This document shows positions 1 to 7,873 of a stretch of 64,000 bases of DNA, in pieces. Within the stretch, counting starts at the first letter, position 1; each line of letters begins with the position of its first letter. Below the pieces are notes generated by a model. It saw only the letters and a program-made list of their open reading frames with translations. It searched no databases and was not told where the DNA came from. The DNA is from Lachnoclostridium sp. An181 (GTDB taxonomy: Bacteria; Bacillota; Clostridia; Lachnospirales; Lachnospiraceae), in NCBI RefSeq assembly GCF_002160325.1, contig NZ_NFKJ01000003.1:62001-126000 (forward strand), in the 5' to 3' direction. The position numbers and the translations under genes are program-made.

Positions 1-572
1 CCTGCCCCTTCAATGGTACAGCTGTAGATAGCGATGATTATAGTCAGCAACACCAGCACCGGCATCATAAATTTGCTCACTTTCTCAATACCTTTTTCCA
101 CGCCAAGCGCTACGATAATAGCTGTCGCGCCAATAAAAACTGCAAACCAGAGGATTGGTTCCCCAGTAGATGCGGTAAATTCAGAAAAATATGTATCTCC
201 TGCTGCCTGTGCTGCCCCTCCTGTCGCAAATGTCACAAGATATTTGATCACCCATCCTCCGATCACAGAATAATACGGGAAAATGATGACTGGTACGAGC
301 GCAGCTAAAACTCCGACAAATCCAAACCGCTTATCCAGTTTTTTAAATGCCCCAATTGGGCTTAATCCTGTTTTTCTTCCGATCGCAATCTCCGCAACCA
401 TCAAAGAAAATCCAAATGTCACTGCAAGTACAATGTAAACGACCAAAAAGGTGCCCCCTCCATACTTTGCAGCAAGATATGGGAATCTCCATATATTTCC
501 AAGTCCAACGGCAGAACCTGCTGCAGCCATGACGAATCCCATTTTGCTTGAAAAGCTACTTCTTTCCTTCAT
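1..572 (-). CDS. Sodium-dependent transporter, NSS/SNF family (N-terminal part, cut by window edge)
   Basis: About 190 N-terminal residues are present; the rest lies beyond base 1. Translation of the minus strand gives MKERSSFSSKMGFVMAAAGS followed by the AVGLGNIWRFPY motif, the sodium and substrate site of TM1 in neurotransmitter:sodium symporters (LeuT/MhsT type). Further hydrophobic segments follow, including one with GGGTFLVVYI. The family imports amino acids with Na+ across the cytoplasmic membrane; the substrate here is unknown. I chose the ATG at 572 because GAGGA lies about 9 nt upstream; an in-frame ATG at 581 is too close to that site. It stands alone between its promoter and the window edge. 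Confidence 0.9.
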   Translation of the reverse strand, partial: MKERSSFSSKMGFVMAAAGSAVGLGNIWRFPYLAAKYGGGTFLVVYIVLAVTFGFSLMVAEIAIGRKTGLSPIGAFKKLDKRFGFVGVLAALVPVIIFPYYSVIGGWVIKYLVTFATGGAAQAAGDTYFSEFTASTGEPILWFAVFIGATAIIVALGVEKGIEKVSKFMMPVLVLLTIIIAIYSCTIEGA

Positions 573-611
573 CCTTTCCATTCCTCTCTTTAACTTTAGT
601 GTGTTGACTTA

Positions 612-639
612 TTATTACATAAAACTGCCAGAATAGCAA
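612..639 (-). promoter_or_regulatory. Candidate promoter of the NSS transporter
   Basis: On the minus strand TTGCTA (634-639) and TAATAA (612-617) are separated by 16 nt, with a TG upstream of the -10. It lies 40 nt before the start codon. Assigned from consensus only. Confidence 0.45.
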
Positions 640-653
640 GTAGAGATGCCTTC

Positions 654-1526
654 TTATGCTTTTTTATTTCCCATACAGAACGTTGCGACAACACCCGGCC
701 CCGTATGTGTTCCTATCACTGTGCCTATATTATTAATAATAACGTTTGAAATTCCATACTTTTTCTGTATTTGTTCCTTCACATACTCGGCATCCTCAAT
801 ACAATCCCCATGGGTGATCATTACAAGATCATTTTCCTTCTCATAACCTTTCATCTGATTTTCCATCATATCCACGATCCTGTTCAACGCTTTTTTTCTT
901 CCACGCTCTTTTCCGATAACCTCAAGTTTACCTTCGTCATTCAAGTAAATAATAGGCTTGATCTGTACCATGGTGCCAAGAATCGCTGTGGCCTTTGACA
1001 CCCTTCCACCGCGGTGCAGGTGATGCAGATCATTCACTGTCACATTGTGACAAATGTGAAGTTTATTTTTCTCCACCCAGTCTGCAACCTCTTCCAGTTT
1101 CCTGCCCTGCTCTTTCAAAGCAAGCGCTTTTGTAAGAAGAAGCCCCTGCCCGAGGCAGGCGCAAAGAGAATCTATCACAATGATCTTTGCCCCCTCTTTC
1201 TCCTCCATCAAAGTCTGGGCTGCAATTCTAGCGCTGTTGCATGTACCGCTCAATCCGGAAGAAAAGGCAATATGCAGGATATCATATCCTTTCTCCAGTT
1301 CCTTTTCAAACATTTCCCTGACCTGTTCCGGATTGACCTGGGAAGTCGTTGGCATAGAGCCGTTCCTGATCTTGTCAAAAAATTCTTTTGGACTTAGACC
1401 ATTTCTGTCCTCATAAGTGATTCCATCGATCGTATAGCTTAATGCTATGTACGGGACACCTTTTTCTTCGAGCATACTTTTGGGCAAGTCCACTGTACTG
1501 TCTGTAGTGATAATATACTCTTTCAT
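654..1526 (-). CDS. DegV family fatty-acid-binding protein
   Basis: 290-residue DegV protein. It begins MKEYIITTDSTVDLP, with the family's TDSTxDLP signature, and carries SGLSGTCNSA and a later HRGGRVSK stretch, which line the fatty-acid pocket. Known members bind a long-chain fatty acid and several serve as FakB subunits of the fatty acid kinase that feeds exogenous fatty acids into phospholipid synthesis. No FakA is nearby, so the partner must be elsewhere. The ATG at 1526 is preceded by AGGAGGAG at good spacing, so I prefer it to an upstream in-frame start at 1547. Confidence 0.92.
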   Translation of the reverse strand: MKEYIITTDSTVDLPKSMLEEKGVPYIALSYTIDGITYEDRNGLSPKEFFDKIRNGSMPTTSQVNPEQVREMFEKELEKGYDILHIAFSSGLSGTCNSARIAAQTLMEEKEGAKIIVIDSLCACLGQGLLLTKALALKEQGRKLEEVADWVEKNKLHICHNVTVNDLHHLHRGGRVSKATAILGTMVQIKPIIYLNDEGKLEVIGKERGRKKALNRIVDMMENQMKGYEKENDLVMITHGDCIEDAEYVKEQIQKKYGISNVIINNIGTVIGTHTGPGVVATFCMGNKKA

Positions 1527-1561
1527 TCGTCTCCTCCTGCTCTTCATTCTCTTTGCTTTTT

Positions 1562-1590
1562 ATCATATCATCATTGATGTGATTATGCAA
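1562..1590 (-). promoter_or_regulatory. Promoter of degV
   Basis: TTGCAT (1585-1590) and TATGAT (1562-1567) with a 17-nt spacer on the minus strand, about 36 nt before the degV start codon. Confidence 0.6.
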
Positions 1591-1603
1591 AACGAATTTG
1601 GCG

Positions 1604-1621
1604 GGGGCAGCTTTCTGCCCC
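1604..1621 (-). terminator. Hairpin after the spore germination gene
   Basis: GGGGCAG-AAAG-CTGCCCC stem-loop lies 14 nt after the stop of the GerA-family gene. It lacks a clean U-tract, so termination may be weak. Confidence 0.45.
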
Positions 1622-1634
1622 TCAAATCCTGTTT

Positions 1635-2990
1635 TTAGTTTTTGCTGATATGCAGGTAATTTCTTCCGGAAAGTGTCCTGTTTCCCGCTATCGCACAGAT
1701 GATCACAATACATCCAATAAGAAATCCCGGAAGGTTTAACGCGGCTGTCAGCACCAAAAGAAGAAGTCTCATAAATTTCAGGGCGTATCCCAATTCAAAA
1801 TTCGGCTGTGTATAATTTGCTACAGCTACGAAAGCCATATAGAGCATCACCTCCGAATTAAACCATCCTGACTTTACGGAAAATTCCCCCATCACAATAC
1901 CTGCGATCACACTCAAAGGGGTACTGAGCATACTCGGTGTGTTGAGGGCCGCCAGTCTCAGCCCGTCAATGGCCATCTCCAAAAGCAAAAACTGCAGGAC
2001 AAGCGGAACATGGATGGAATCCTGCACATTGATAAAAGAAAAAGGTTTTGGAATCCATTCCGGATTCTGCATAAACAGAAGAAACACCGGGGTGAGGAAT
2101 ACAGTGAGGAATGTGATGATTCCCCGCGATATCTTCAGGTACACCCCTGTGATCGTAGGGAAATAATAATCATTTGCCTCCTCTATCATATCCAGAATGG
2201 AAGTGGGAAGGATCAATGCGGATGGAGAATTGTCCACAATCAAGACAACCTTCCCTTCCAGCAGACATGCAGTCGCTGTATCCGGTCTTTCTGTAAATTT
2301 GTATTTTGGCATAGGATTATACCATTTTCGTTTAAAAATTCCTTCCGCCAGTGTTTCCTGATTCATTTTCAGGGCATCGGTCTGTATGCTTTTAATGCGG
2401 GTTTTTAATTCCTGTAGCACTTTATCATCAACCCGCTCCTCCATGTAACAGATGGCCACATCTGTCCTGGACGCATCTCCCACCTGCACAAGCTCCATCA
2501 CAAGATGCGGATCTCTGATCCTTCTTCTCATCAGGGCAGTATTGAATATAATGTTTTCCACAAATCCATCCCTGGAACCTCTAAGAGCCTTATCTTTATC
2601 CGGCTCCCCTACACTCCTGGCCGGATAACTCCTGCAGTCAATAATCACAGCTTCCTCGTACCCATCCACAAAAAAGCATATGGTTCCGGACAACAGTTTA
2701 TAGAAGATCATATCAAAATCACTGATAACATCCACCTGCCCATAAGGTACAAAACGTTCCGAAAATTCGCGCGCATTCTCTGCCATCTTTAGTTTTGGAA
2801 TATCAAAAAATTCACTCACGATCCTATTTAGTATTTCATCTTTGATAAATCCATTGATAAAATAAAAACTGCTCCTTTTCCCACCAATGAGCAAATCCTT
2901 ACACACAATATCAAAACTTTTTCCTATTGGAAGAACATATGATACATACCGCTTGTTCTCCTCAATCTGCCTGCTCACTTTTTTGGACAT
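1635..2990 (-). CDS. spoVAF: GerA-family spore protein, SpoVAF-like
   Basis: 451 residues with the GerA-family plan: a hydrophilic N-terminal half (about 1-290) with the family segment RRRIRDPHLVMELVQVG, then about five membrane segments from residue 295. The stretch QPNFELGYALKFMRLLLLVL near the C-terminus resembles SpoVAF, the GerA-type subunit that in Bacillus acts with the SpoVA/dipicolinic-acid machinery in the spore inner membrane. No spoVA genes or GerB/GerC subunits are adjacent, so the SpoVAF label rests on C-terminal likeness; an orphan GerKA-type subunit is the alternative. SD GGAGGAG precedes the ATG. A forespore-type promoter lies upstream. Confidence 0.85.
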   Translation of the reverse strand: MSKKVSRQIEENKRYVSYVLPIGKSFDIVCKDLLIGGKRSSFYFINGFIKDEILNRIVSEFFDIPKLKMAENAREFSERFVPYGQVDVISDFDMIFYKLLSGTICFFVDGYEEAVIIDCRSYPARSVGEPDKDKALRGSRDGFVENIIFNTALMRRRIRDPHLVMELVQVGDASRTDVAICYMEERVDDKVLQELKTRIKSIQTDALKMNQETLAEGIFKRKWYNPMPKYKFTERPDTATACLLEGKVVLIVDNSPSALILPTSILDMIEEANDYYFPTITGVYLKISRGIITFLTVFLTPVFLLFMQNPEWIPKPFSFINVQDSIHVPLVLQFLLLEMAIDGLRLAALNTPSMLSTPLSVIAGIVMGEFSVKSGWFNSEVMLYMAFVAVANYTQPNFELGYALKFMRLLLLVLTAALNLPGFLIGCIVIICAIAGNRTLSGRNYLHISKN

Positions 2991-3019
2991 GAAACTACTC
3001 CTCCTATCGGATTTAGTGT

Positions 3020-3050
3020 TAGCATGTCCTGTTTTTACATCTATTATACA
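3020..3050 (-). promoter_or_regulatory. Candidate sigma-G/F-type promoter of the SpoVAF-like gene
   Basis: On the minus strand TGTATA (3045-3050), an 18-nt spacer and CATGCTA (3020-3026) fit the forespore sigma consensus (TGnATA, about 18 nt, CATnnTA). It sits 30 nt before the start codon and just after the dUTPase terminator. Inference from consensus. Confidence 0.5.
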
Positions 3051-3087
3051 AAAACAGGATGAGACAGTTTTCCCTGCCTCATCCTGT
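3049..3087 (-). terminator. Intrinsic terminator after dut
   Basis: ACAGGATGAG / CTCATCCTGT stem (3054-3063 with 3078-3087) followed on the minus strand by TTTTTG. Confidence 0.85.
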
Positions 3088-3099
3088 GCTTTTCATATA

Positions 3100-3612
3100 T
3101 TATTTGCTTGTGCTCCCAAAACCACCGTTGCGCACTCCATCTGCATCATCGTCAACCGTAATCCCGTATTCTACAAAGATTCCCTGCATAAATCCATTCC
3201 CAGCAGGAATGCTGACTGTTTTTCCTTCGTTCGTATCATTTGTCAGTTTTGCAAAAATATGTCCCTCATTGTCCGAATAGAAATAATCACTGTCAATAAT
3301 TCCAACTGTATTGTTCATCTGCAGGCGGTATTTGAATCCCAGTCCACTTCTTGGATAACATTTCAACACCCAGTTTTCTTCCATCTCCACGCGGATTCCC
3401 GTCGCAATCTTTATGGTTTTTCCAGGCTCTATCGTAATATTCGTAGGAGCATAAAAATCGTATCCTGCGGAGCCTTTTGTAGCGCGCTTTGGAAGTTTTA
3501 TGGCATCATAGACCTTTCGGATGTTCTCTTCCTTTTCCTGTGGACAGATGTCTGCATATCCTTTCTTAAACTGTTCATAGCTGACTTTATAAAACTTTGC
3601 GATTCTTCTCAT
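3100..3612 (-). CDS. dut: dUTP diphosphatase (trimeric type)
   Basis: 170 residues. All five dUTPase motifs are recognisable in order: motif 1 AGYDFYAP (about 49-56), motif 2 PRSGLGFK (about 87), motif 3 NNTVGIIDSDYF with the catalytic Asp, motif 4 GFMQGIFVEY, and the C-terminal P-loop-like motif 5 NGGFGSTS. The enzyme hydrolyses dUTP to dUMP and PPi, keeping uracil out of DNA and feeding dTMP synthesis. The ATG at 3612 follows GGAGGG at close spacing; an in-frame start at 3642 lacks such a site. The N-terminal extension of about 45 residues before motif 1 is longer than in most bacterial dUTPases. It follows the trp-type transporter genes by 58 nt and may share their transcript. Confidence 0.92.
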   Translation of the reverse strand: MRRIAKFYKVSYEQFKKGYADICPQEKEENIRKVYDAIKLPKRATKGSAGYDFYAPTNITIEPGKTIKIATGIRVEMEENWVLKCYPRSGLGFKYRLQMNNTVGIIDSDYFYSDNEGHIFAKLTNDTNEGKTVSIPAGNGFMQGIFVEYGITVDDDADGVRNGGFGSTSK

Positions 3613-3670
3613 ATTCCCTCCTAAGCATATCTTTTTTATCATATATAAAGCCCGATTTCAAGTCTTTTTG

Positions 3671-4444
3671 CTAATTTCCGCACTCAATGCTGATTTCATT
3701 GAACAGAGAGAGAATTGTATCCACAGACACTTCTTCTTTTTCTTTTCCTTTTTTATCCAGGATGCACTCTCCTTGGTGCATCATCATAAGACGGGTTCCG
3801 TACTCCACTGCATAACGCAGATTATGAGTCACCATAATAGTGGTCAGTTGCTTTTCTCTGACAATTTTGTCTGTAAGCTCCATGATCAGGTCCGCTGTCT
3901 TTGGATCCAGGGCCGCGGTATGTTCATCAAGGATCAAAAAATCAATCGGCGTCATAGTTGACATCAGAAGCGCCATCGCCTGACGCTGCCCTCCCGAAAG
4001 ACTGCCTACTTTTACATTCAACTTGTCTTCCAACCCAAGACCAAGCTGTCTTAAGCTTTCCTTGTACGCATCAATCCTGGTTTTATTGGTGCCCCTGGAT
4101 AGACCAAAAAATTTACCTTTGTTGTCCGCCAGAGACATGTTTTCCAATATCGTCATGTTCGGACAGGTTCCCATAGCCGGATTTTGATGCACTCTCCCGA
4201 TTCTCCGGTTTCTTTTAAACTCTTTTTCCCTTGTGATATCTTTTCCTTCCAGCTTAATGGTCCCTGCCTCCACCGGTATACTGCCGCAGATAATGTTCAA
4301 AAGAGAAGTTTTCCCTGATCCATTGCTTCCGACAATGGAAATAAATTCTCCTTTTTGGACAGAAAGATCAAAATTATCGAACAGACACATTTCGTTGACC
4401 GTGCCCGGATTATAGTATTTGTGTATCCCCTTTAACTCAAGCAT
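3671..4444 (-). CDS. trpZ: ABC transporter ATPase of a TrpXYZ-type importer
   Basis: 257-residue ATPase with Walker A GSNGSGKTS (about 39-47), signature LSGGQRQAM, Walker B LILDEHTAAL (the residue after the catalytic Glu is His, usual for this subfamily) and the H-loop in MVTHNL. It powers the importer formed with the next two genes. Its start overlaps the permease stop by 8 nt, so translation is coupled. The subfamily (ABC partners of COG2984/COG4120) transports varied small molecules; the tryptophan assignment rests on the UGG T-box leader upstream. Confidence 0.88.
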   Translation of the reverse strand: MLELKGIHKYYNPGTVNEMCLFDNFDLSVQKGEFISIVGSNGSGKTSLLNIICGSIPVEAGTIKLEGKDITREKEFKRNRRIGRVHQNPAMGTCPNMTILENMSLADNKGKFFGLSRGTNKTRIDAYKESLRQLGLGLEDKLNVKVGSLSGGQRQAMALLMSTMTPIDFLILDEHTAALDPKTADLIMELTDKIVREKQLTTIMVTHNLRYAVEYGTRLMMMHQGECILDKKGKEKEEVSVDTILSLFNEISIECGN

Positions 4445-5318
4445 TTCCCTTCACCTTCTTCTTTCTCTCCATACTGATAATCAGGATTACAAGGAACAAA
4501 ACCGCTGTGATCAGTTTCATGTCCTGCGGTTCAAAATTCCGGATCGCGATCGCTACACATGCCTTGTAAAGCACAGAACCGATCAGAACACTCGTCGTTG
4601 CCTTGATCACAGTCATTTTTTTGAAAAGGCTTGTTCCGATGATCACACTTGCAAGTCCGATGACAATCGCTCCTGTTCCCATAGAAATCTCAAACACTCG
4701 CTCCTCCTGACAGAAAACGCTGCCTGCAAGGGAAACAAGACCGTTCGCCAGAGCAAGGCCCAATATCTTTACATTCCCGTCTTCTTTTGCAAGGGAGATC
4801 ACAAGCCTGTCGTTGTCTCCAACTGCACGGAGAAGAAGTCCTGACTTTGTCTTTAAATATAAATCCAAAATTATTTTTACAATCATCGTCAAAATCAATA
4901 CGATGATCAGTGTCATGTACGGCATCATGCTCTCTGGCACAAAACTTTTTAGCATATCATTGTTAAAAATAGACTCTTTGGAAAAAAGCGGAACATTGGA
5001 TGTACCCGCAACCCTTAAATTGATCGTCCAAAGCGCTGTCATCATGATGATCCCTGATAGCAGATCCCGGACTTTAAATTTTACGTGGATCAACCCTGTA
5101 CACACACCAGCCAGTGCCCCTGCCACAAACGAAATCAAAAGAGTCAGATACGGATTGACCCCCTTTACGATCAGTGTTGCTGTCACAGCTGCCCCTAAAG
5201 GGAAACTGCCATCCACAGTCAAGTCAGGAAAATCCAGTATTTTATAAGTAATGTATACGCCAAGGGCAAGTATTCCATAGATAAGCCCCTGCTCTAAAAT
5301 TGTAACTGCCAAATCCAT
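4437..5318 (-). CDS. trpY: ABC transporter permease of a TrpXYZ-type importer
   Basis: 293-residue membrane protein of the COG4120 permease family, with eight to nine hydrophobic segments. It begins MDLAVTILEQGLIYGILALG, and the segment LTVDGSFPLGAAV is characteristic of the family. It forms the membrane pore of the importer. SD GGGAGG lies 9-10 nt upstream of the ATG. It sits 35 nt after the binding-protein gene and overlaps the ATPase gene, so the three are one operon. Confidence 0.88.
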   Translation of the reverse strand: MDLAVTILEQGLIYGILALGVYITYKILDFPDLTVDGSFPLGAAVTATLIVKGVNPYLTLLISFVAGALAGVCTGLIHVKFKVRDLLSGIIMMTALWTINLRVAGTSNVPLFSKESIFNNDMLKSFVPESMMPYMTLIIVLILTMIVKIILDLYLKTKSGLLLRAVGDNDRLVISLAKEDGNVKILGLALANGLVSLAGSVFCQEERVFEISMGTGAIVIGLASVIIGTSLFKKMTVIKATTSVLIGSVLYKACVAIAIRNFEPQDMKLITAVLFLVILIISMERKKKVKGNA

Positions 5319-5353
5319 AAGGCGCCTCCCAATATTTTGTCTTATTTACGGTC

Positions 5354-6367
5354 CTACTTTGTATCAATTTCGTCAAACACTTCCTTTGCCTCGTTTTTGA
5401 GCTCTTCCGGAAGTGTGATCCCAAGATTTTCGGCTGTTTTTGTGTTCAGGTAAAGATAACTTTTGGAAATTGTTTCATATTTGATCTCGGATGCTTCTTT
5501 TTCCCCTTTGAGTACCTGGGCTGCCATTTTTCCGGTCTGTTTTCCAAGATCCACAAAATCCAGCCCTTCTGCACCAAGACATCCCAGTTTTACCTGCTCG
5601 ATTTCACTTCCGAATACCGGAATCTTCTTTTCATTTGCCTTTTCCAGAATAGTAGGTAGAGAGCTTACAACCGTATTATCTGTCAAGTTTGTAAGACAAT
5701 CCACTTTATCCATAAGGCTTTCCGCTGCCAGTGGAATATCTGCTGTGGTAGAGATACCGGAAGTCTTGATTTCAAATCCGTAATCTTTTGCGTATTTTTC
5801 ATATACTTTGATCGCAGATTCTGAATTCGCCTCACTTGTTGTATACAGGATTCCGATCGTCTTGGCATCCGGAAGGATTGCACGGATCATCTTTAACTGT
5901 TCTTCCACAGGGAGCATATCACTCGTCCCGGTGATGTTGCCAACGGACTCTCCATCCTCTGTTGCAAGCTCAGCTGCAACCGGGTCTGTGATCGCTGTGT
6001 AGATGACCGGAATCTCAGAATCCATGGCCGCATTAAACGCTGCCTGGGCACTCGGAGTTGCAATGGCGCAGATCATATCCACGCGGTCGGACACAAAACC
6101 TTGTGCTATCTGCGCTGCAGTTCCCTGATCAGATGCAGAATTCTTATATTCTACTTTTAAGTTCTTTCCTTCCTCAATTCCTTCTTCCTTTAAACCTTCC
6201 AGAAATCCTTCCCTGCAGTTATCTAAAGAACCATGTTCCGCAAACTGGGAGATTCCGATCGTGTACATATCCTTATCTTCTGATCCGGAACCTTTACTTC
6301 CACATCCTGCCGCCATGACAGCCACCATCACTGCGCTCATTAAAATTGCTAACATTCTCTTTTTCAT
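5354..6367 (-). CDS. trpX: Lipoprotein substrate-binding protein of a TrpXYZ-type importer
   Basis: 337 residues. The N-terminus MKKRMLAILMSAVMVAVMAA is a lipoprotein signal ending in a lipobox before Cys22, followed by a GSKGSGSEDKD linker. The mature part has the two-lobed COG2984 fold (starting TIGISQFAEHGSLDNCREGF), related to periplasmic binding proteins of the LacI type. It would be tethered outside the membrane to capture the ligand. First gene of the importer operon, with SD AAGGAGAG. T-box control by a UGG specifier points to tryptophan, matching the known trpXYZ class; direct binding data would be needed to exclude another aromatic compound. Confidence 0.9.
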   Translation of the reverse strand: MKKRMLAILMSAVMVAVMAAGCGSKGSGSEDKDMYTIGISQFAEHGSLDNCREGFLEGLKEEGIEEGKNLKVEYKNSASDQGTAAQIAQGFVSDRVDMICAIATPSAQAAFNAAMDSEIPVIYTAITDPVAAELATEDGESVGNITGTSDMLPVEEQLKMIRAILPDAKTIGILYTTSEANSESAIKVYEKYAKDYGFEIKTSGISTTADIPLAAESLMDKVDCLTNLTDNTVVSSLPTILEKANEKKIPVFGSEIEQVKLGCLGAEGLDFVDLGKQTGKMAAQVLKGEKEASEIKYETISKSYLYLNTKTAENLGITLPEELKNEAKEVFDEIDTK

Positions 6368-6413
6368 CTTTTTCTCTCCTTTTCAAAATAAATAAAAAAT
6401 GACATTTGCTATG

Positions 6414-6545
6414 CTAGGAGAACAGACACTTTGCGCGCCGCCGCAATACTGCAAAGCGGTAAAATACTTTATTTTGGCGTGCGCATCCTGCCCGGAGGGC
6501 TTTTAATTCTATAGGGGGGAGACATAAGGACTTTCCTATAGAATG
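6414..6545 (-). other. Palindrome-bounded, GC-rich non-coding block between T-box terminator and trpX
   Basis: A perfect 10-bp inverted repeat ATTCTATAGG / CCTATAGAAT (6506-6515 and 6535-6544) begins immediately after the T-box terminator U-tract. It is followed by a GC-rich stretch with several short hairpins (CCGC…GCGG, GCGCACGC, GCCCTCCGGGC) down to 6414. I see no ORF and no second copy in this window. It could be a dispersed REP-like element or a processing structure in the trpX mRNA. Confidence 0.5.
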
Positions 6546-6578
6546 AAAAAACGTCCCAAACCATGCTGGTTTGAGACG
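6546..6578 (-). terminator. T-box regulated terminator
   Basis: Stem CGTCTCAAACC / GGTTTGGGACG followed on the minus strand by TTTTTT. The CTCAAA of its 5' arm is complementary to TTTGAG just upstream of the T-box bulge, so terminator and antiterminator are mutually exclusive. Confidence 0.92.
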
Positions 6579-6800
6579 GTAATAAACTTGTATTATCGCG
6601 GTGCCACTCAAATTGACGTTAAGTCCTCTTTCATGTACTAGCATACATCCCACATTGATAACGGGTTTGGTTCCCGACAGCGCCTACTTTTTTCATTTCA
6701 GGCTGCCCTCGAAAGTCCATTCGGATATCTGCTCCACACGGCAATCCCACCGCCTGCCGCTCTCTGTTGTTTCACCTGATATCTTACTACTCTTTCTCAT
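6546..6800 (-). promoter_or_regulatory. T-box riboswitch, specifier UGG (Trp)
   Basis: On the minus strand the leader contains the T-box core GTGGCACCGCG (within 6597-6612), an AGAGAG motif at the Stem I base (about 6760), and a specifier loop reading GAA-UGG-A (6722-6716) with UGG at 6719-6717. GAA before the codon and a purine after it are typical of specifier loops. Uncharged tRNA-Trp would pair with UGG and, by its 3' end, with the T-box bulge, forming the antiterminator and turning on trpXYZ when tryptophan is scarce. Confidence 0.93.
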
Positions 6801-6816
6801 CGGTTTTTCTTTTATT

Positions 6817-6845
6817 ACTTTATCACTTTAAATCACTTTTGTCAA
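6817..6845 (-). promoter_or_regulatory. Promoter of the T-box/trpXYZ transcript
   Basis: TTGACA (6840-6845) and TAAAGT (6817-6822) with a 17-nt spacer on the minus strand, directly after the moaA stop codon and before the T-box. Confidence 0.7.
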
Positions 6846-6866
6846 TTGCTTTTTCTCATTTTTCTT

Positions 6867-7862
6867 CTATCCACCGATTTCCGACATCTTTTTCTTTTCC
6901 AGCATGTTTCCTGTTAAATCACATCTTTTTTCTTGCTGTTCCTGAAATTTATGTTCCTTCGGTTTTTGAAAGATGCTTTTTACGATCAATTCTGTCAGCT
7001 CGTGCTCAGTCCTTCCTTGTCTCAACATACGTTTTAGTTCCACATGTGATTCGTACTGCAGACAAGGTTTCAAAACTCCATCCGCAGTCAGGCGGATACG
7101 GTTGCACTGGGAACAAAACTTGTGGGACATGGCACTTATAAACCCAATCCTACCCAAAAATCCTTGCACTTTATAATAAATGGCTGGTCCATTCCCCTTT
7201 TCTTTTTGCTCCTCTACATCCCCATATCTTTCTTTGATGCGTGCAAGCAGTTCATCCTGCCCCCCGCTCGTGTACTGTTTTCCAGTGCCTATTGGCATCA
7301 TTTCAATAAAGCGGACATCGACCTTCGCATCTTTGGCATATTCCGCCAGAGAAAGCCATTGTCCTTCATTGAGCTCTCGGGCAAGGACACAGTTGATCTT
7401 TACGGTCATGGGATATTTTTTAGCCTCCTCAAAGCCCTCCATCACCTGCTCAAAATAGTCTATGCCGGCAATAGAAGAAAAGTGCTCTTTCTGTGCTGCA
7501 TCCAGACTGATATTTACAGAGGAAATCCCGGATTGATAAAGTGCTCCTATCTGATCTTTCAGAAGAACCCCGTTTGTGGTCAGCGTCATCTCTTTCACTC
7601 CCGGAATCTGCCCGATACGAAAGACAAGATCTGCAAGCCCTTTCCGCAAAAGGGGCTCACCTCCTGTGAATTTGATCCTGGAAATCCCGATATCCGCAAA
7701 TATACGGCAAAGCCGTACGATCTCTTCGTCGGTCAGCAACTCGTCTTTTGGGAGAAACCGAAGATTCTCTTCTCTTGGCATACAATATACACAGCGCAGA
7801 TTACACTGGTCCGTCACGGAAATCCTAAGATAATCGATAACTCTTCCATACTGGTCCTGCAT
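6867..7862 (-). CDS. moaA: GTP 3',8-cyclase MoaA
   Basis: 331-residue radical SAM enzyme for the first step of molybdenum cofactor synthesis, rearranging GTP to 3',8-cyclo-GTP, the substrate of MoaC. The N-terminal cluster motif is CNLRCVYC (Cx3Cx2C, near residue 18), and the second cluster motif is FCSQCNRIRLTADGVLKPCL (CxxC…C, about 245-262). The protein ends in GG, the conserved C-terminal tail that enters the active site. The ATG at 7862 follows GGAGGGG; the upstream in-frame start at 7889 lies in the mogA end. Last gene of moaC-mogA-moaA, 11 nt after mogA. Confidence 0.95.
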   Translation of the reverse strand: MQDQYGRVIDYLRISVTDQCNLRCVYCMPREENLRFLPKDELLTDEEIVRLCRIFADIGISRIKFTGGEPLLRKGLADLVFRIGQIPGVKEMTLTTNGVLLKDQIGALYQSGISSVNISLDAAQKEHFSSIAGIDYFEQVMEGFEEAKKYPMTVKINCVLARELNEGQWLSLAEYAKDAKVDVRFIEMMPIGTGKQYTSGGQDELLARIKERYGDVEEQKEKGNGPAIYYKVQGFLGRIGFISAMSHKFCSQCNRIRLTADGVLKPCLQYESHVELKRMLRQGRTEHELTELIVKSIFQKPKEHKFQEQQEKRCDLTGNMLEKKKMSEIGG

Positions 7863-7873
7863 CTTCCCCTCCC

